DNA from: Agriotes lineatus
Taxonomy: Eukaryota; Arthropoda; Insecta; Coleoptera; Elateridae
NCBI GenBank assembly: GCA_940337035.1
Contig: OW679202.1
Location: forward strand, 49,927,763-49,991,762
Direction of reading: 5' to 3'
DNA: 64,000 nucleotides
Part shown: positions 59,775-64,000 of the stretch, one piece after another
Layout: the number at the start of each line of letters is the position of its first letter
How positions within the stretch are numbered: position 1 is the first letter of the stretch
The notes under the pieces: generated by a model
Told to the model about the DNA's origin: nothing
Seen by the model: only the letters and a program-made list of their open reading frames with translations
Database searches by the model: none
Made by a program: the position numbers and the translations under genes

Positions 59775-62575
59775 ATTTTGCTAAAGATGACATTTAAAAA
59801 TTTTTTTTGTCGTAAGCTGAAACCTGCTGGTGAAAATAAATGTGTTAATGGCATGAAGCTATTATTTAAGAAATGGGCCAGATGTTACATTGTTAACAAA
59901 TGCTTAGAGGTTCGATGTTGCTTAGTGTGGGGGCAATCAGTATGTTGGTGTGGACTTGATGTGCCGAATATAATTATCATGTTTTGGTTTAATTCGGTGT
60001 CGATTTTCCTGATATGGGCACTGTTTAACCAGACAGAAGAGCAGTCCTCTGCAGTGAAATACGTCAAACTGGGGGCTGATGTTCTTAGTGTCTATGCTCA
60101 GACTCCCCAGGTTGTACCAGATAGTTTTGAAATGATGCTGTTTCTTGTTTTCAGTGTTGGGTAGTAACTAAGTAAAAGTAACTCGCTACTGGTAACTAGT
60201 TACTTTTCAGTAACTTAATTACTGTTGTGTTTTCAGTAATTGTAACTATAACACGTTACAATTATTTAGTAACTTAAGTAACTGAATATGACAACTTATA
60301 TTTTAATACTACAAATGTAAAATATTTTAAAATGTTCGGTTTTTAATGCGTAGTATTTAAGAAATTATAACTGAAGCTGAAGAATTTGTGGAAATTTCGA
60401 ATGCTTTAGTATGCAAATGCTAATACCGACCCCAGGAATACCTTTTTGTACTTAGTCGATAATAAATAATATTTGACGGATCCTATTTGGGTGGTGACAG
60501 CGTTTCCCAGTAATCTTTAATCCTTTAACAACTAGAAGCTTTCTGAGCAGGTATGTGGATTACTGGGAAGTACATTTCTAACGCCTGTGCGCTGGTTGGG
60601 GGTGTCTAATTCAGATGACAATACATTCACCGTCTCTATATTTCAATAATAACGAAACAATATTTTAACAAAAAACTGAAATAAGTAACCGAATACGCGA
60701 TGTAACTGCTATAGGATACTGCAGTTTAAATTTAAACTACATGAATTAATAACAGATTTATTCATTTTCAAGTTAGGTCTATAATGTATAATGGTTATAT
60801 ATATTTTACAGTACAGTACACATTGCACTTCCATACTTTGACCAAAATTATTTAAAAAGAAATTTTTGTCAACTACACGAAAAAATTGCACATTCAACAC
60901 ATTGGAAAAATGATTGTTCAGGAATGCATTAACAAAAATATTGACTGTTGTTTCCAATTTTTATTTTAGATTCACGGAAATTCGCAACAATTCTGACTAC
61001 ACTCTGGCTGCGGTTACTCATCCTTGGTTTAAATTTGAGTGGATATGTGATGCAGAAAAGACACAAAACGCGGTTACATTATTAGAAAATAAAGTAAAAA
61101 ATCGTGCTTCTATTTCATCAGTTTGTCCACTTCCCAGTCCACAAAATAATGATGGAGATAGAAGAGAACACCATTTTTTTTCTTCAAAACAGTAAAGCGG
61201 TCCAAAAATATGGACAAAACTGAAACCTATATGAAGTGCCATTTATCTAATTTAACAACTTTATAAACAGATAGATTTCCAATGGTTAGGGAAATATTTA
61301 TTAAATATAATACTGCCCTCCCTTCCAGTGCTCCAGTAGAACAATTGTTCAGCACTGCAAAAGACGTTCTCCACTTCAAACGTACAAAATGAACTGATAA
61401 AAATTTTGAAATGCAGTTATTATTAAAAACCAATAAAGTTTATACATAAGCAATCAGACAGAAATGTAGAACTAGGAATCTAATTTACTAGTAACAAAGA
61501 TTATACCCTATAGAATATTTGCTAATAAACAATTGTTTATAAATATATGTTTCTGTTGATCTTAAGTTGATACTAATTGCATGTAGATTAGTAACCTCTC
61601 ATAAAAAAGGTAACTTAAAAAATAACGAGTTACTTTATGGTAATTTAGTAACTTATTCAAGTTACTTTTATAATTCTGTAACTTAGTAACTTACTCAGTT
61701 ACTTTTTTGCCGAGTAACTGATTAACTTACTTAGTTACGTTTTTAGAGTAACTTACCCAACACTGCTTGTTCTTAACTTGGATGCAACATTGGACAGGTG
61801 CCTGTTAAATGTTATAAAAGTCCTGTTTAGCGTGACCCCAAGATACTTTGAGTTGGGATTGTGAGGTAGGGAGTGCCACTCATTCTTCTGGACATTTAAA
61901 ATTAGATTTGCCGTTCTGGTGTTTAGATGGGAGATAGCATGCTTCTATTTTAGTAGAACTGGGAGTCAGATTGAATAGGATAGGAACGGGAATGGATCTC
62001 TGTGGTAGCCTATTGTTGAGTATTTGGTTTTGTTAAAGTTGTCACAAATAGTTACTTGTATTGAGCGGTTGGAAAGTATAGCTGTAATAAGGCGGGATAT
62101 TTTTTTTCATACACTTCAAGGTTTTTAGAGGCTTGTCTGTCACTCCGACTTTCCACACCATGTCGAAGGCAGCTGTGAGATCTACGAATACAACACTGAT
62201 CAATGAGCACATCCTGCTTCAATATAGGTGGTGAGAGCTAGTACTTGGTCATCGCAGCTACGGTTTTAGTTTAAACCCAGCTTGTTCTTGAGTGATACGT
62301 CTAAAAAATACTTGAAATTTTTTTGTTATATATATAGTAAGTAGCGCTATGGATCTATAGTTTAAGCAGCAATGAGCGATTTGCCTGGTTTTAGTAACGT
62401 AATAATTTTAGACCTTTTACATTCTGCTGGAAAAGTACACGTGTTGAGAATAGCTGTGAAGAGCTCTCTCAGCGATCTCCTGGCATATGGACCACACACA
62501 AATGTCTGAGAAAATCCAGGTGAATACCATCGAAACCAGGTGCCTTTCCACTTTCATAGCTTGGGGAACTGTAGC
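59775..62575 (-). mobile_element. LINE relic split by a hAT element
   Basis: Reading down the minus strand, the first part (62,570-61,774) gives SGKAPGFDGIHLDFL and a shifted DMVWKVGVTDKPLKTLK region of a LINE RT. The second part (60,143-59,775) gives IISKLSGTTWGV, FTAEDCSSVWLNSAHIRKID then TELNQNMIII and STPTYWLP, the post-RT region of the same LINE type (SKLSGTTWG, Y..AE.C.PVW..SAH...ID..LN). The hAT element at 60,152-61,765 sits between them in the expected place. Many stops. Confidence 0.75.
60152..61765 (+). mobile_element. hAT element with decayed transposase
   Basis: It starts CAGTGTTGGGTAGTAACT and ends AGTTACTCTA/GTAACTTACCCAACACTG, a hAT-type CAGTGTTGGG terminus on both sides. The flanking 8 bp are CTTGTTTT (60,144-60,151) and CTTGTTCT (61,766-61,773), an 8-bp target duplication with one mismatch. 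Subterminal regions are packed with GTAACT/AGTTAC units on both sides. Inside, plus-strand frames at 60,960-61,400 encode the transposase end: AAVTHPWFKFEWI, and then EIFIKYNTALPSSAPVEQLF followed by STAKDVLHFKRTK, the hAT dimerisation motif. The amino-terminal and catalytic parts are absent, so the copy is internally deleted. Confidence 0.9.
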
Positions 62576-62579
62576 TCAA

Positions 62580-63275
62580 CAGGAGTGAATGAGTTTAAGA
62601 CAAGCCCAAGATCATGCAATTAGTAATAAACGTGAATAAAAACATCTAAAAATTGTAGTTGACTACTATTTAGTACAAAAACATAACTGAGAGCTAAAAC
62701 ATGCTGTGGAACCCTACGTGCAATTGCTGCATTGTTTGGCATCCTTTAATTCTTGAAATTGCATAAGGTGTTCTCAAACATCTCTGTGCTAATTATTATT
62801 CTACTACTATAGTTAAGTTGTAATTATACCTGGTGCGTGATCTTAACGTGGTTAAGAAACCAGGTTTTAAAAATTAGTAATTGAATTTGTGTTATTAAGT
62901 AGACACAAATATATTTCCTTATTTTAAATAAGTAAGTGTTAATACCGTATACGTGAAGTAATGCTAGCGCCCTCTGCTATAAAAATAACTAAACTGTGAC
63001 TAAGGTCTAAGGACTTTATTTAGTCACTTTTAAAATTCTTTCTGCCTATTTGAAGCTTGTAAGAAAATATACAATATTCTATGCAGATATCTCAAAAAAT
63101 GATAAAACTCGTCCACAAACAATACAATCCACATAACCATTTCAATGCTGGAATACACCAGAGTGCACACTGTGCTTAGTACGTTTTAATTTTTTGTTTG
63201 ATAATTACAGGATGCTGTAGAGTTCAGTTTTAGCAGTATTTACAGTATTCTTGTATCTAGGTACTATACGATTTT
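62580..63275. other. AT-rich stretch, nothing recognised
   Basis: No gene or clear repeat was seen. Confidence 0.35.
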
Positions 63276-63280
63276 AAGGT

Positions 63281-63457
63281 CACTAAATACATAAAGGTAC
63301 CGCCATTCCATTCCAAGATTTTGTTCCCCCAAATTAAGAAGGACAGAACATTGTAAGAAAGTGAGAGTGAGAGTGAGACACTAATGACACGAACCCCAAA
63401 TTAAAAGAGACAAAAGATATATGTTTGCACAGTTGGCGGTACCTTTATGATTTAGTA
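63281..63457. repeat. Short inverted-repeat element, 25-bp ends
   Basis: CACTAAATACATAAAGGTAC with CGCCA on the left pairs with TGGCGGTACCTTTATGATTT plus AGTA on the right, around 130 bp containing a GAGAGTGAGAGTGAGA run. It may be a small MITE; no target duplication was seen. Confidence 0.5.
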
Positions 63458-63693
63458 ACCTAATACGATTTTATATGTAAGTGCCACCTAAGGGTGGACA
63501 AGTCAACGAAGTGGGCTAATATAATTTTGCAGTACAGGTATCTGTATAATAATGGAGAGTTTTAAACATTTAGTATTTTATTCTGTCTGGCCAATGAATT
63601 CAGTTGCTTCAAATTTTTTTTATGCAACTTTAGGAAAATGTGTATTTCATATAAAATATTTTTTGTAGTAGATATCTGTTCATTTATTTTTAG

Positions 63694-63890
63694 ATTTTTT
63701 ATTCAAATTTTCCGAAAGATATGACAACAAAAGACCTTTGACAATGGTGGAGCTTTTAGAATTCCCCGATCAAGGGGTATCAGACTTAGAATATCTGTAC
63801 GAAAAGCTTGAGGATAAACTTGACAATTGGCCAAACCCAGCAGATAAGTACAAAAAACAGCCACCACACAATAAAGTAAACCCTTGTTAA
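63694..63890 (+). CDS. Possible terminal exon or transposon-derived fragment
   Basis: A T-rich acceptor-like tract ending TTTATTTTTAG at 63,693 precedes a frame open to TAA at 63,890: SERYDNKRPLTMVELLEFPD then QGVSDLEYLYEKLEDKLDNW. The codons look protein-like. The first ATG in it is at 63,744. The RPLT..ELLE pattern with acidic residues recalls the amino-terminal region of piggyBac-type transposases, but only weakly. It could be a host exon whose partners are elsewhere. Confidence 0.25.
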
Positions 63891-64000
63891 TTTTTGCAGA
63901 AATGTTGAATTAAATTCCCATAAACAAGAAGCCGATCCTTTTTATTTCACCATATTAGTTGATTGTTTCACATCATTTGTATGATAAATTTTTTGGTACT

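Overview
The window looks like AT-rich, repeat-dense nuclear DNA from an insect. A beetle would fit, but I cannot fix the order. Only one host gene is convincing: the last six coding exons of an RNF220-type RING E3 ubiquitin ligase at 31,012-33,255 (+), with introns of 48-69 bp and one of 1.0 kb. Its amino-terminal exons are not recognisable upstream, so the gene probably begins beyond the window. Almost everything else I can identify is transposable-element debris. A 100-bp run of N (41,967-42,066) is a scaffold gap.

Left part (1-31,000). A Penelope-like reverse transcriptase relic runs off the left edge (1-770, -). A LINE reverse transcriptase relic follows (1,250-2,400, +), then a hAT-type element full of GAGACC repeats with a perfect 8-bp target duplication (3,855-4,399), and a foldback element around a 33-bp GC-rich minisatellite (5,755-6,636). 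A TA-flanked MITE lies at 11,739-12,251, a Jockey/CR1-like LINE at 15,600-17,575 (-), another LINE at 18,045-19,905 (+), a DUF4817-type transposase fragment at about 21.1-21.35 kb, a pogo-like MITE at 21,435-21,814 and a solo LTR at 22,025-22,404 (-). A three-level nest (SINE in mariner-like MITE in minisatellite foldback) occupies 22.87-24.8 kb. A GC-rich island of unknown nature lies at 25.9-26.5 kb, a second tRNA-derived SINE at 27.39 kb, another DUF4817 fragment at 28.5-28.9 kb and a LINE tail at 29.7-30.3 kb.

Middle (33,700-47,000). A LINE (34.1-37.0 kb, +) is interrupted by a 2,051-bp element with inverted repeats of about 530 bp. Removing the element and one TA copy restores the LINE reading frame. 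Further LINE and mariner fragments fill 37.1-41.4 kb. At 44.1-46.8 kb lies the strangest locus: a palindrome of about 1.5 kb whose arms carry hundreds of bases of CAGG/CAGA tetranucleotide repeats, next to an unrecognised 0.7-kb coding-like region on the minus strand, with a third copy of the same terminus beyond it.

Right part (47,000-64,000). Diverged direct repeats of about 0.8 kb, two copies of another repeat (one with and one without a LINE 3' end insertion), and a TA-flanked DUF4817 transposon (52,031-54,017) whose transposase is split by a tandemly duplicated insertion. At 59.8-62.6 kb a minus-strand LINE is split by a hAT element (60,152-61,765) with a near-perfect 8-bp target duplication. 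Genes here do not form operons or pathways. The biology visible is layered transposition, often by elements that carry GC-rich tandem repeats into AT-rich DNA.
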